Notes under the pieces: generated by a model
Told to the model about the DNA's origin: nothing
Database searches by the model: none
The model's input: only the letters and a program-made list of their open reading frames with translations
In this document: piece after piece, positions 9,702-20,225 of the stretch
Position numbering within the stretch: the first letter of the stretch is position 1
Layout of the letters: every line of letters starts with the position of its first letter
Source: Dermacentor variabilis
Taxonomy: Eukaryota > Arthropoda > Arachnida > Ixodida > Ixodidae
DNA: 64,000 nt
Direction: 5' to 3'
Assembly (NCBI RefSeq): GCF_050947875.1
Contig: NC_134570.1
Location: 104,177,122-104,241,121 of the forward strand
Translations under genes and position numbers: made by a program

Positions 9702-11703
9702 GAAAGGAAACTCAAGCAAGGCAGATTGATGATTATTTCTGTGGGACAAGTATGCACTCTAAATGGTGCAACCTTGTTAAGAGTGAGGTGCGAGCGCACA
9801 ACAAGCAAAAATTCAGGAACTGGAAATATCTGAATTGGAACAACCGGACACGGAAACCCCGAAAGCGGAAATTGTGGAAGCGGAACTGGTTGGAGTGACG
9901 GATCAATGAACAGTGGCGCACATGAAAGGTTGGTGCTACTTAGCTAATGCGGTGGTGGCACGAGGATGGAGGAGCTTTGTACCGGAGCACAGAAGTCAGG
10001 CCCATGCAGTGCTCTTATAATATTATATTAGATGGCGGTGCACATTGTTTGTAGCAAATATTTGGGCAGACTTTTCTGAGTAAGGTAAACAACAATTCTC
10101 TGTTAGGCGTACATAACAAGCGGCGCGAAACCTCGCAAAATTCTTTGCAGTTGACGCTATCCTTTGCCGTACTCGTCTGGTGTTTCCTGCTGTCATTCGT
10201 GGTCTTCATCGCATGCGAGGCGCCGACCGGAGTGCTCGAGAAGCTGCTTTTCAGGAGGTGGATTGAAGATGGCGGCACCCGGAAGCAAGAACATCAAGAA
10301 TAGCTCGGAGGTGGTGGCGTGAAAAAAAGAACAGTGGTGGATTACGGCTATGAAATTTCAGGGTGCTATCCAACTAGTGGCGACTGTCCTTGTCATACTA
10401 AGTGCACCGCTACTTGCAAGACCACCAAAGCTAAGCAGCGTTGGGCTCGGTCAATACGTGTCAGCATATTATTGGAATATCAGCAGAAATAAATGCTAAC
10501 AAGACAAATTATCGCCTCTTGAATTCACTATTCCCACTCGCCAAAATTAACGCTATGCTATGACGTTCGAGGCCTATGGCGTGATAGCATAGCGAATTAA
10601 GTCGGAGGCAGAAGTCGAACAAGGGAAACGTGAGCCCAGAGGAAACATTTCTTTGGCGACAGGCTGAGCGTTCTCGTGTTCTTTTAGGACCATATCAATA
10701 GAAGTATAATAACTGCTTCTACTACTTTTACTAACTCTTATTTTGCTTGTGTACTTCGTAAGCGAGGTGCTTACGGCGTCGGTGAATCGTGACGAGCCAT
10801 TTCCCTGATAATTGACAAGCGGGCGTTTTTTTTAAACATAAGCTATTTCTAGAAATTGCCCGTGGCAAACAGCGTAAGGGTGATCACTGAACTGGATTGT
10901 TTGGACAGGCGAACATCACTTGCAAGAGAAATCTGAGCTCACGAGTACATACTTAGCAATTTTTCTTAAAGCTTCACTGTTTAATCAACAGTGGATGTTG
11001 GAATTTATCAAATGTTGCCGGTGTGCTTGCAAGACATATCCACATAGCATAAATTTTCAAGATGGCACCGGTGTCGAAATATGCGCGTGTGAAAATTGCG
11101 ACAAGAATACACTCATAATAAAAACAACTGAAAACGCACTATACAACGCAGCACACACGCTGTTAGAATAAAAGGACGCCCCCCAGCTCATCCCACACCA
11201 GAAAAAAAAATTGTGGATCCCATGCGCTAGAGTAATCGGTTTAGGTGGAGGTTTCATTGCTTTTGCGAGGAATTGTTAGTTTCTTTAGCGACCACTCACA
11301 AGCAGAAAGCGAGCGACCTTGCTAGACACGTTTTCACCAGGTAAAAAACGCACTCAACACAGACTTGTGGCACTACAACATGCGGATTGCAAGCATGATG
11401 AAGGAATCACCACGCATTAGGAAAAATAACACTTTCGAGAGCGCATTGTATGTCGAAATGCCCTTCTTATACCCTTACTGTTGATAAAGGTGCAGTCGTA
11501 AGCAGAACCCTCTAGTTCACCCTTTAATTAATTTTAGGCTGCTAGAACGGTGTTTTGTGGGAAATATACACCTTGCAGAACATAAGGGTGCTCAGGTACT
11601 TCAACAATTCAACCAAGTAAAAAGCCATAAGTGTCTATTTCCCAGCGGTTTTTGCCAAGTGACGGTTCAAGCGAGTGGTATTGAGAAAGTAAGCAATGGT
11701 TGT

Positions 11704-12356
11704 TGTTACGTTTCGCCTATGACGCGTGGTATAGCCGGCGCGGATGCAGCGGACGCCGGGGCTTCGTTCAAAGCGGCGGACATTTTGGCCCGTTCGGCGC
11801 CGCCGCTGCGCCTCCCCGCCAAGCACGTCCAGGCATGTTCTAATGCCACGTGGCTTCGTGTGTCCGTGTGTGTGTGTGTGCATGTTGGTGCCCACGCTTG
11901 TCAAAGCGCGGCAGCCGGGGAGAGGAGCTCCCCCAACTGTGAAGCGAGGAGGTCTGACCGGCGCCGGCCCGGCGGATGCGTCACCTACTCGTCCCAACGT
12001 GCCCGAGCGGCGCCGTCACGTGCGCGTCTATCGAGGCGTTCCTTCTTGCCCTCAACTGCGAGAGTATAAAAGCAGCTGCCCCCGGACGTCAAGAGAGAGG
12101 CTCCGATTTCTTCTGTTAGTAACGTGCTCTCCCGTCTCTCCACTTCGGTCGACCTGACCGGCCGCTCTTTTGCGATGCTAGAATAAACAAGTTGTTCTGT
12201 TAGCAGTCGACTCATGCTTTGCAAGGACCTTCGGATGCTTCCAGTTGTGCCCCAGGCCGCCAGGCCAACGCTACCCTTGGGGCTTGGGACCCATTTGCAA
12301 CAACTCGTGCCAGCGGTGCGATTGCAATAACGGGTGTCAGCACTGAGATTCCAACA
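11704..12356 (+). repeat. 5' LTR of the gypsy element
   Basis: Begins TGTTACGTTTCGCC and ends GATTCCAACA, in TG...CA form. It contains a TATA box (TATAAAA 12065-12071) followed by a polyadenylation signal (AATAAA 12182-12187), giving a sensible U3-R-U5 layout, and a (GT)n run near 11,865. By eye it differs from the 3' LTR by about 14 substitutions and two small indels, indicating an old insertion. Confidence 0.93.
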
Positions 12357-12358
12357 AG

Positions 12359-12376
12359 TGGTTGTCAGCGGTGAGA
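12359..12376 (+). other. candidate primer binding site
   Basis: TGGTTGTCAGCGGTGAGA starts two bases after the 5' LTR, the place and TGG start expected of a tRNA primer site. I cannot name the tRNA. Confidence 0.45.
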
Positions 12377-12670
12377 TCGTGACAACGGAGGCCAGCAGCG
12401 AAGATATGCGGTTGACTGTATGCTGAGCAGCACAACGACCATCCGGGAGCAGTGCAACGAGCCCTGTGTGATGAGTGGTTGCCTGCAGCGGAACGACTGC
12501 GCTGAATTCTTGGCTGCGAGGTTTGGTGAGTGCGGGACTTTCTTCTTCTGAGCTTTGCCAGGCTTTTGTTAGTGTCAGAAACAGAGCTGGTAATTGTGGT
12601 TGTCGTTGCTGCCGGGTTAGTTTGCGGCAAGACATAGTAGGCAGTAGAGAAAGCAGCATTCAGAGCAGCC

Positions 12671-13750
12671 ATGGATTTGAAGTCGTTGCGCAAACCGAAA
12701 TTGCTGGAGCTTGCAAGAGAGTTGGGTCTGGATGTCTCAGACAAACTCAGAAAACCAGAACTGCTAAGGGCTATTTTTGAGTTAGAGGCTGAGGATGACG
12801 AGCTGTCGGAATGCCTTGAGACTATTGAGGAGAGGTCAAAAAGACAGGAGCGCGAAGTTAAAGAGCAAAAAGAGAAACAGGAGCGCGAACTTAAAGAACA
12901 GAAAGAGCGAGAGCAACAAGAGCGCGACCGTCAACACGCTTTGGAAATGAAGCGTCTCGAGGTAGAGATGGAACGCGCTCGTAATGGAAGTCAGGCACAT
13001 GGTGCAGGAGAACGAGTATTGTTCAACATGACTGACCTGATGCGGCCGTTTAAGCTTGGAGAGGACATTGGTTTGTTCCTGGTTAACTTTGAGCGAACAT
13101 GCGAGAAGCAGGGGTTCTCTCGGGAAACGTGGCCACAGCGCTTGCTCACTTTGTTACCCGGCGAGGCGGCCGACGTAGACGCTCGCTTGAAGAGAGAAGA
13201 GGCATAGGATTTCGACAAAGTGAAATCGAGTCTGCTAAAAAAGTACAGGCTGTCAGCGGAGGCGTTCCGTCGGAAGTTTAGGGAAAATGAGAAAGGCAAA
13301 AGTGAGTCATATACAGAGTTTGCCTACAGGCTTATGTCAAACATGCAGGAGTGGCTCAAACAAGAGAAAGCGTTTGGTGACCACGAGAAAGTTCTGCAGT
13401 GTTTCGGGCTGGAACAGTTTTATAGTCGGTTACCTGAGAACGTGTGGTACTGGGTCTTGGATAGGCCAGACGTTAGTACGGTGGCTAAAGCCGCTGAGCT
13501 AGCCGAGGAGTTTGTGACGCGTCGGGCTCGCGGAGCTAAGGACGGCCAAAAGGGTGAATTTGGCTCCAAGTTTGAGAGGCCGACACACGTAGTGCGGATG
13601 CGAGTGAAAGCAGTCCGACCGAACGTAAGGAGACGGCGGCAGCCGAAGCCGAACGCAGAAAGCGGTTCGAGACGAGGTAAGCTCGCGTTTGTTATACGTG
13701 CCAGAAGCCGGGTCACTTTTCGGCGCAGTGTCCGGAAACAAAAACAAAAG
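12671..13750 (+). pseudogene. gag polyprotein of the gypsy element, broken
   Basis: The start MDLKSLRKPKLLELARELGL is followed by a highly charged coiled coil (residues ~45-110, reiterated EKQERELKEQ) and a capsid-like helical region. A zinc knuckle CYTCQKPGHFSAQC (C-x2-C-x4-H-x4-C) lies at 13,690-13,731. The frame is stopped by TAG at 13,205-13,207 and resumes in the same frame at 13,208, so one point mutation explains it. A frameshift between about 13,585 and 13,690 moves the zinc knuckle to another frame. The leucine-rich start resembles retroviral-type gag of SCAN-like gypsy families. Confidence 0.8.
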
Positions 13751-13752
13751 TC

Positions 13753-14109
13753 GTGTTTTTGTCATTATGCAGCACTGACGAGAACATGAAGCTTCTCGAG
13801 CCTTACATGCGAGACCTCCTCGTGAACGGGAAAGAGTGCCGAGTGCTTCGCGATTCCGCAGCTACGATGAATGTAGTTCACCCCTCTTACGTAGAACCCG
13901 ATATGTTCACGGGCGAGTGCGCATGGATCAAGCAAGCCGTGGAAGCTCATAGCGTGTGTCTGCCCGTAGCAAAAGTGCTTATTGAAGGACCTTTCGGAGC
14001 GCTTGAGACGGAGGCCGCAGTGTCATCTATGCTGCCCCCCCCAGTACCCGTACCTATTTTCGAACAGGTCCGATCACCTCCTGCGCGAGAAGGGGCTTTT
14101 GTTTGGTGA
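13753..14109 (+). pseudogene. aspartic protease region of the gypsy pol, frameshifted
   Basis: In frame with the zinc knuckle. The stretch CRVLRDSAATMNVVHPSYV places D-S-A at the position of the retroviral-type protease catalytic triad (D-T/S-G/A). The frame breaks in the run of eight C at 14,034-14,041; the next frame (from 13,982) continues with PYLFSNRSDHLLREKGLLFG into the integrase region. The family probably makes gag-pol as one long frame. Confidence 0.65.
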
Positions 14110-15264
14110 GGCTAGCGTTCAGGCCTTAACCAGATCGAAGGTTCGGGAGCTCGCTGCAAAGGCGGTAGTTGCGGGGCCGACGTTGTCGAACAATGAGAAA
14201 GGATCAGAGGCGCAGCAAGCTGATATTCAGAGCACGTCCGAACTGAATAAAGTTGAGCCTGTAGCGTTGAAGGCACCAGATACTGGAGAGGAAACGCCCG
14301 ACACGGGAAAGTTAGAAGAGCTATCTGCAGATTTGCTCATCGCGCCTACGTCAGACGGACTTAATAGGTTGCTAAAAGTCAGCCGGTCGGCTTTGATAGC
14401 CGAGCAAAAAAAGGATGGCAGCCTAGAAAACATACGCTGCATTGTCAAGGAAGGTATCGCCAAGAAAAATGCTCGCTTTGTGGAAAGAGGTGGGGTCCTG
14501 TACCGGAAGTATCTGGACCGCAGGGGAGTGGAGTTCGATCAGCTGATCGTGCCTCAATGCTATCGTCAGGATCTGTTGCGCTTGTCGCACGGGGGTTCGT
14601 GGTCCGGACACCTAGGAGTTAAGAAAACTAAGGACCGTCTCTTGCAAGAGTACTATTGGCCAGGGTGTTTTCGGGACGCAGACCACTTTGTGAAGACATG
14701 TGACACCTGTCAGCGGGTGGGCAAACCAGGGGACAAATCGAGGGCGCCGTTGAAGTTGGTACCTATCATTACGGAGCCTTTTAGACGGCTCGTTATTGAT
14801 ACAGTGGGACCTCTGCCGGTAACAGCCACGGGGTACAGACACATTTTGACTGTGATCTGCCCAGCGACAAAGTTCCCTGAAGCACTGCCGCTTAAAGAAC
14901 TCAGCTCAGTTGAGATAGTCAATGCACTACTGTCCATATTTGTGCGAGTTGGTTTTCCTGCGGAAATCCAATCAGATCAGGGCACAGTGTTTACTAGCGC
15001 TTTGACGACAACTTTTCTCGAAATGTGTGGGGTAAAGCTGTTGCACAGCTCGGTGTACCACCCACAGTCGAATTCCGTTCAGAAGCTCCACTCCGTCATG
15101 AAACGCGTGTTGAGAGCATTGTGTTTTGCACAACAAACTGACTGGGAGCTGTGTCTGCCTGGGGTGATGTTTGCATTGAGGACCGCGCCGCATGCGGCTA
15201 CGGGGTTTTCGCCAGCTGAGCTAGTGTACGGTCGCTCGCTGCGATCTCCGCTTCGCATGCTTCG
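14042..15264 (+). pseudogene. integrase of the gypsy element, C-terminally deleted
   Basis: An open frame of about 400 codons follows the protease. It has an HHCC zinc domain (LSHGGSWSGHLG ... CDTCQRVGK) and an rve core: first Asp in VIDTVGPLP (14,798-14,800) and second Asp in QSDQGTVF (14,975-14,977). The third catalytic residue, normally Glu in the NSVEK-type box, is Gln here (CAG at 15,080-15,082). Integrase ends abruptly after RSLRSPLRMLR, where the deletion joins it to RNase H. Without the Glu and the C-terminal domain it should be inactive. Confidence 0.85.
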
Positions 15265-15422
15265 AGACGGATCACTGCCCTCTCCAATGGCTGCAGAACA
15301 TCTCTTCTACAAATGGCCGCCTCCAGCGCTGGAGCCTCGCTTTGCAACAATATTCCTTTGAGGTGCGTTACAAAAAGGGGAGTCTCAACGGTAACGCCGA
15401 TGGCTTAAGTCGAAGCCCCTAA
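15264..15422 (+). pseudogene. RNase H tail of the gypsy pol after an internal deletion
   Basis: In the frame one base over from integrase, GAG at 15,264 opens ETDHCPLQWLQ, then GRLQRWSLALQQYSFEVRY, GNADGLSR and a stop TAA at 15,420-15,422. This is the last ~50 residues of a gypsy RNase H (T-D-H-x-P/A-L, then N-A-D-x-L-S-R). It follows integrase directly, so the deletion removed everything between. Because it is the last coding piece before the 3' LTR, RT-RNase H is the 3' end of pol in this family. Confidence 0.8.
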
Positions 15423-15903
15423 CGTAGGAATCAGCCTCAGAGTTGTTTGTTACTGATGTTTTTCTTCCTGAGACAGGATTTTTAACATATTGCTTTTGTT
15501 TAGTGTTTCAAAGTGATGACGTGCTTTCTAGTGCAATTTTCCAATTTATGGACGCGTTCTGAGTGCTGCTAGACTACTGTAAGGAACTAGGCAGTGGTAT
15601 AAAAGGGGAAAGAGCCTGGCAGGACTTGGTGAGGGTTGTTTCGTGCTTGCTGACTGAGCGGTTGAGTTTCGGCGTAGTTCTAACGCTTGCCGGGAACGAG
15701 AACAAAAATGGCAACTCTCCCGAAGTCACTTTGCAGTGTCCTGTGTGAACCTGAACGAGAGAACGAGGCCTTCCGTGTGCGCTGCGCTCAAGAAACGCCG
15801 AAGGACGCCCGACGTCGGTTATGAGCATCATCGAGCGACATCCCTCCGGACAGCGGATGCAGTCCCCTGACCATCGGGATCTCCTTCCCCCGGCGGGGTG
15901 GTC
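15423..15903 (+). other. gypsy 3' untranslated region with polypurine-like tract
   Basis: Non-coding sequence between the pol stop and the 3' LTR. A G-rich block (CGGCGGGGTGG) directly before the LTR at 15,892-15,902 is the best candidate for the polypurine tract, though it is not purely purine. Confidence 0.5.
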
Positions 15904-16559
15904 TGTTACGTTTCGCCTACGACGCGCGGTATAGCCGGCGCGGATGCAGCGGACGCCGGGGCTTCGTTCGAAGCGGCGGACATTTTGGCCCGTTCGGCGC
16001 CGCCGCTGCGCCTCCCCGCCAAGCGCGTCCAGGCATGTTCCAATGCCACGTGTCTTCGTGTGTGCGTGTGTGTGTGTGTGTGCATGTTGGTGCCCACGCT
16101 TGTCAAAGCGCGGCAGCCGGGGAGAGGAGCTCCCCCAACTGTGAAGCGAGGAGGTCTGACCGGCGCCGGCCCGGCGGATGCGTCACCTACTCGTCCCAAC
16201 GTGCCCGAGCGGCGCCGTCACGTGCGCCTCTATCGAGGCGTTCCTTCTTGCCCTCAACTGCGAGAGTATAAAAGCAGCTGCCCCTGGACGCCAAGAGAGA
16301 GGCTCCGATTTCTTCTGTTGAGTAACGTGCTCTCCCGTCTCTCCACTTCGGTCGACCTGACCGGCCGCTCTTTTGCGATGCTAGAATAAACATGTTGTTC
16401 TGTTAGCACTCGACTCATGCTTTGCCAGGACCTTCGGATGCTTCCAGTTGTGCCCCAGGCCGCCAGGCCAACGCTACCCTTGGGGCTTGCGACCCATTTG
16501 CAACAACTCGTGCCAGCGGTGCGATTGCAATAACGGGTGTCAGCACTGAGATTCCAACA
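15904..16559 (+). repeat. 3' LTR of the gypsy element
   Basis: Same TGTTACG...CCAACA ends as the 5' LTR, with TATA box TATAAAA at 16,267-16,273 and AATAAA at 16,385-16,390. It differs from the 5' copy at roughly 14 sites plus two small indels. Confidence 0.93.
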
Positions 16560-16975
16560 ATGTCAACCTGCTGCTTCACGTACATGGCGTCCTCTGCGTT
16601 GAAGTGGAAAGATATATCTTTTTCTTTGAATTCCTACATCTCCTTTTGTTTTAGCACTAGCGTCATTTAGGTTGCTTTATCGCTGTGATGTTATATTGAT
16701 CAGAAACCAATTGTTTGCGAATCATATTCCACCAGCCAACGAGAGTTCTTCAAATGCATGTTCGTTCTGGCATAGCGTACTGGCCGGCATGCATACGCAG
16801 TAAGTCGTAACCTCTTTCATGCGGTATCGATATGAATGAGCATTCTCAGATGCATGTAGAGCAATGTATTACCTACATAAGAACCCGGCATTTATTGTGC
16901 TGACAGGGCGCCACGGCCATAAAGCGGAACGAAAAATCTGCCTTGTCCTCTTCTTGCCTTGCTGCCTTTCACATC
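16560..16975. other. unrecognised spacer
   Basis: A+T-rich DNA between the gypsy element and the minus-strand LINE; nothing recognised. Confidence 0.4.
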
Positions 16976-19062
16976 TTAGTGTTCGCTTCGACCTTGTGAG
17001 TGCTCCTCCTCGTCGATGACTGCTTTCAATACTAGCGTCATTGCTTCGAACGCCGAGACTCGGATGGCTTTCCAGACACGTACTCCTTTTGCGCGCACTA
17101 GTCTGAACGATGATGACAAGGCGAAACCTAGCGTTAGGCGGTGTTGGTCGCTGTCAATGCTGTATATCCCCTCCTCATGGAAATTTAAGCTCCGCAGCAG
17201 AGCCATCAGACCTTCGGATAGCAGCGCATCTCAGTACGCGTACGGCCAGCTCGCGCAAACCAAGTGAACGCCCCCAGCGCACTCTCATCGATTGTTGGCA
17301 ATTCACAGTGAATGGTCATCCACGATTGTTTGCACCAGTTCTCCGTTGAAGTGCGTGTAAGCTTATATTTATTGAACGGGGCTTTTGAAGTCCCTAAAGA
17401 GTAAATTTTCCTTTTCAGGATCCCAACGCATATTATCCTCGTTGATGCGCTGTACTGCCTGCATGTTCACATCTTGCTGGTCAACAGCCGCTCCCACAGG
17501 CATCACACACACAATTACTGGCACCTTGTGGATGTGCCCTCTCATCTATATGTAGTTCATGTCCTCATAGGCTGGTTGACCCCAATGGTCATTGGTGCGG
17601 CAGAAGAACGTGACCCCGCCGCCCTTCGGGCCAAACCTTCTTGGTTGCAGCCTGTCCAACTCAACTTTGCGTGTATCAGAAGTCTCTCCAGGTCACCTAA
17701 GTATGACTCTGCTACACCATATAAAGACATGGTATCTTCAGCGAAATTACTATAAAGTGCTTCTCAGCTGGCTTGCCTCCTGTCCCCGTTAATATTGAGG
17801 TAGCCCACGATAACCGGATTCACCGCACGTAAATTACCCATGGTAGTGTGTGCCACCTTTCCGTTGCGACTTGAGACGCACCTTGGGGAACGCCAGTTTC
17901 GCTTGGGTTATTGCTGCTGCCTTGACATGTAACGGACTCCTTGCCAAAGAGCTGCCAAAATCGCGACGGTGGTGTTCTTCCTCGACTACTCGCGATGAAC
18001 TCCTCCTACTAGGCGTAACCCCTCAAAAATGCCAAACCTACGCCGCGAGTTGCATGCCATTTCCACCGCCTCCTCTATTATGTGCCTGTGGCCATTTGGG
18101 TCACCATCTGGCGTCTTCTAAACTGGCCGTACTGACTCTGCTTGAGCTCCCAACTCCGAGGACAACTACTTGAACCTCTTGTTGTAGATCCTGCAGTGCT
18201 GTCTGGTAGTTTTCGCTTTGCAATTTTTTTCTGTGACGACCTAAATTAGGAAGCGCTGCTGTATAGATTTTGTCTGCCTGGTCTGCAGTTTACGACTGAA
18301 ATTGTCGGCCACTGATTCAGGGACCCTTGTGCAAGATATCCTTGATCTCTGCGTGCAGGACTACGTGGGCTTCGTGTGAGCGCCAGATAGCATTTCCCAC
18401 GTCTGCTTCCGCAATGACCTCCTGGAGAGTGGCATCATTATTTTACCGGTAGGCAGGTTCTTGCTGCGCTTTCCAGTGCGGCGGTGTGCTTCACCTTGCC
18501 AGCGTTCCAATATCCATAAACAAATGCTCGGCAACCGTTTCGTTATTGGGGCGTCGTGTTATTCTGACTCGCTTGTGTGGCAGCAACAGGAACCACGGGT
18601 TCTTGCTATTCCATCATTTCTTGCATCTGCCTTTTCTTCAGGCTGAGAACGGTCTCCCACTCCCGGCCGACAGCACGAGAACGGTCCACTTATTGTTCCC
18701 CCTCGCTCATCTTCGTCTTGTCTGAACTGCGCGAGTCCTCATCAGTAGCTTCATACATGTTGCTGATCATTGCGTCCCTAGATTCCGATTGGGAATCCCT
18801 GGACACTGTGGCGATGTCTCTTGGCGGTTGGTGACAAGTTGGCTTTAGCTTGTAGTCAGCACAGCCCTATGAAGTTCCTCAACCTGTGCTTGTGGAAAAA
18901 CAGTCCATCCTCTCTCGTGATTGAGGTTTTCTCTCAGCACACGTTTTTCGCTCTCACTGGCGATAAGGCTGTCTCGTAGCCGTGTTGCTATGCTGTCCAC
19001 AGCCCACTGCCATGTCTCTTCCCCTCGCATATTTGCCACCCTGAACACCTCTCTCAGGAGCC
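16976..19062 (-). pseudogene. decayed minus-strand LINE A: ORF1 remnant and endonuclease
   Basis: Read on the minus strand from about 19,060: an ORF1-like part (LREVFRVANM..., and AVGREWETVLSLKKRQMQEM near 18,650) with many stops, then an apurinic-type endonuclease. From ~17,735 it reads MSLYGVAESYLGDLERLLI and SWTGCNQEG, and near 17,180-17,130 GIYSIDSDQHRLTLGF, which corresponds to the terminal S-D-H box. Reverse transcriptase is absent; the copy stops near 16,976. Fragmented, with frameshifts throughout. Superfamily is clear, clade less so. Confidence 0.6.
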
Positions 19063-20225
19063 TGGAAGAGGAGAAGGAAATAACTTTATTGAGTCCTGAG
19101 GAACCCCTCCCGACCCGCTCTTGGTTTAGTGGTCGGCAGGGGTCGCGGTCCGCACCCACGTTGGGACGGGAAGCCCATGAGCCTCCGCCCTTTCGTGAGT
19201 CCTCTGGTCGGCCCGGAGCTGGGTCTGGTGGTCGTCACTTCGCAGGGCGCCCACCCAGTCTTCTTCTTTGCTGAACACGGTGCCGCTTAACGCGGAGCAT
19301 TGCCAGAGCATGTGCGATAGCGAGCAGTACGATTCGCCGCAATCGGGACATTGCGGCTCTATGTCCGGTGAATAAAGGCTCAGTCTGCCTGTCCAGGGGA
19401 ACGACCTTGTTTGAAGATATTCTGAATATAGATGACTGTGGTATAGTGAGTGTAGCGTGGTGGAGCGGGAATGTCCTCCTCGACAGCTGATAGTGCGTTG
19501 TTATATCATTGAAGGTGAGCAGCGGGTCTCGGTGCTGCCCCCTCTCCCCGCCACTTCGCTGGCCACGATCGCCGCGGTGCGTGAGTCCTCGCGCGCGTCG
19601 GTGTGCCAGCTCGTTGGCGTTGCTAAAGTCGGGGTGCACGTCGGCCCCCATATGGGCTGGAAACCATTTGAGGATGTGATAACACGCGGCTCCCTCGCTG
19701 CCGAGGACGGCCGCCGCTTCCCGCGATATCGAGCCCGAGGCGAATGCTCTGGCCGCCGATCGCGAATCTGTGTAAACGTCAGGACGTTCGGGGTCCCTCA
19801 CTGCCATGGCTATTTCCACCTGTTCGGCCACCTCGGACGTTACCCCCTTGACTGATGCTGCGTTAATGATTGTACCATCCCAACGTATCGAGACGGCTGC
19901 GTATCGGTCACTGCGCCCGTACTGGGCCGCGTCTACAAATGCAGCCAGTCCCGGGCAGTTGGCGGTCGATTTCAGCAGTGCTCGGGCTCTCGCCTTTCGG
20001 CTCCCCTAGTTGAATTGCGGGTGGACGTTTCTCGGACGCGGTTCTACCTTGAAAGTGCCCCTGACGACCGCGCTGAGCGCGACCTTGCGTGCGTTGCACT
20101 CTGCCTCTGCATTTATCCCTTCTTCTTCTAGGATGCGTCTGCCGGCCCTGGTGGTCGACAGCCGCACGACCTGTGCGGAACCTCAGGAACCTGGACTTTT
20201 CTCATTTTCTGCATTCATAGTTTGA
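19063..20225 (-). pseudogene. minus-strand LINE B: RNase H and C-terminal tail, 5' truncated
   Basis: On the minus strand from ~20,225: linker, then RNase H beginning AAFVDAAQYGRSDRYAAVSI (~19,960), continuing EQVEIAMAV and VYTDSRSAARAFASG (catalytic Asp of the T-D-S box), then WFPAHMG. A C-terminal part follows (LTFNDITTHYQLSRRTFP) with frameshifts. The 3' end at 19,063 carries AATAAAGTTATTTCC plus a CTCCTC-rich tail, like the 3' end of the complete LINE at 48,173. An I-group LINE, truncated at its 5' end. It abuts LINE A head to tail. Confidence 0.7.

Larger units (their letters stand above)
8136..11703. other. intergenic stretch, largely unrecognised
   Basis: Contains the GC-rich patch at 8800-8865, the Arg-rich open frame at 9456-9701, and a purine-rich degenerate GGAA repeat around 9805-9895 (seen as alternating Phe/Arg on the minus strand). 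Otherwise no recognised coding, RNA or mobile sequence. Confidence 0.35.
11704..16559 (+). mobile_element. Ty3/gypsy LTR retrotransposon, Gmr1-like gene order, internally deleted
   Basis: Two direct LTRs (11704-12356 and 15904-16559) flank a 3.5-kb interior holding gag, protease, integrase and then an RNase H tail. Integrase upstream of RNase H is the order reported for Gmr1-like elements (PR-IN-RT-RH) and not the usual PR-RT-RH-IN. Reverse transcriptase, the integrase C-terminus and most of RNase H have been deleted at about 15,263. Gag has one in-frame stop and a frameshift, and protease has a frameshift at an 8-C run. The flanking bases TTGT (left) and ATGT (right) could be a mutated 4-bp target duplication. 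No envelope-like frame is seen. It cannot move on its own. Confidence 0.85.

Noticed and set aside
11557..12157. Overlapping open frames of 120-170 codons across the 5' LTR (and their copies near 15,900-16,390)
   Set aside because: They lie in GC-rich LTR sequence on both strands; the TATA box and polyadenylation signal explain the region.
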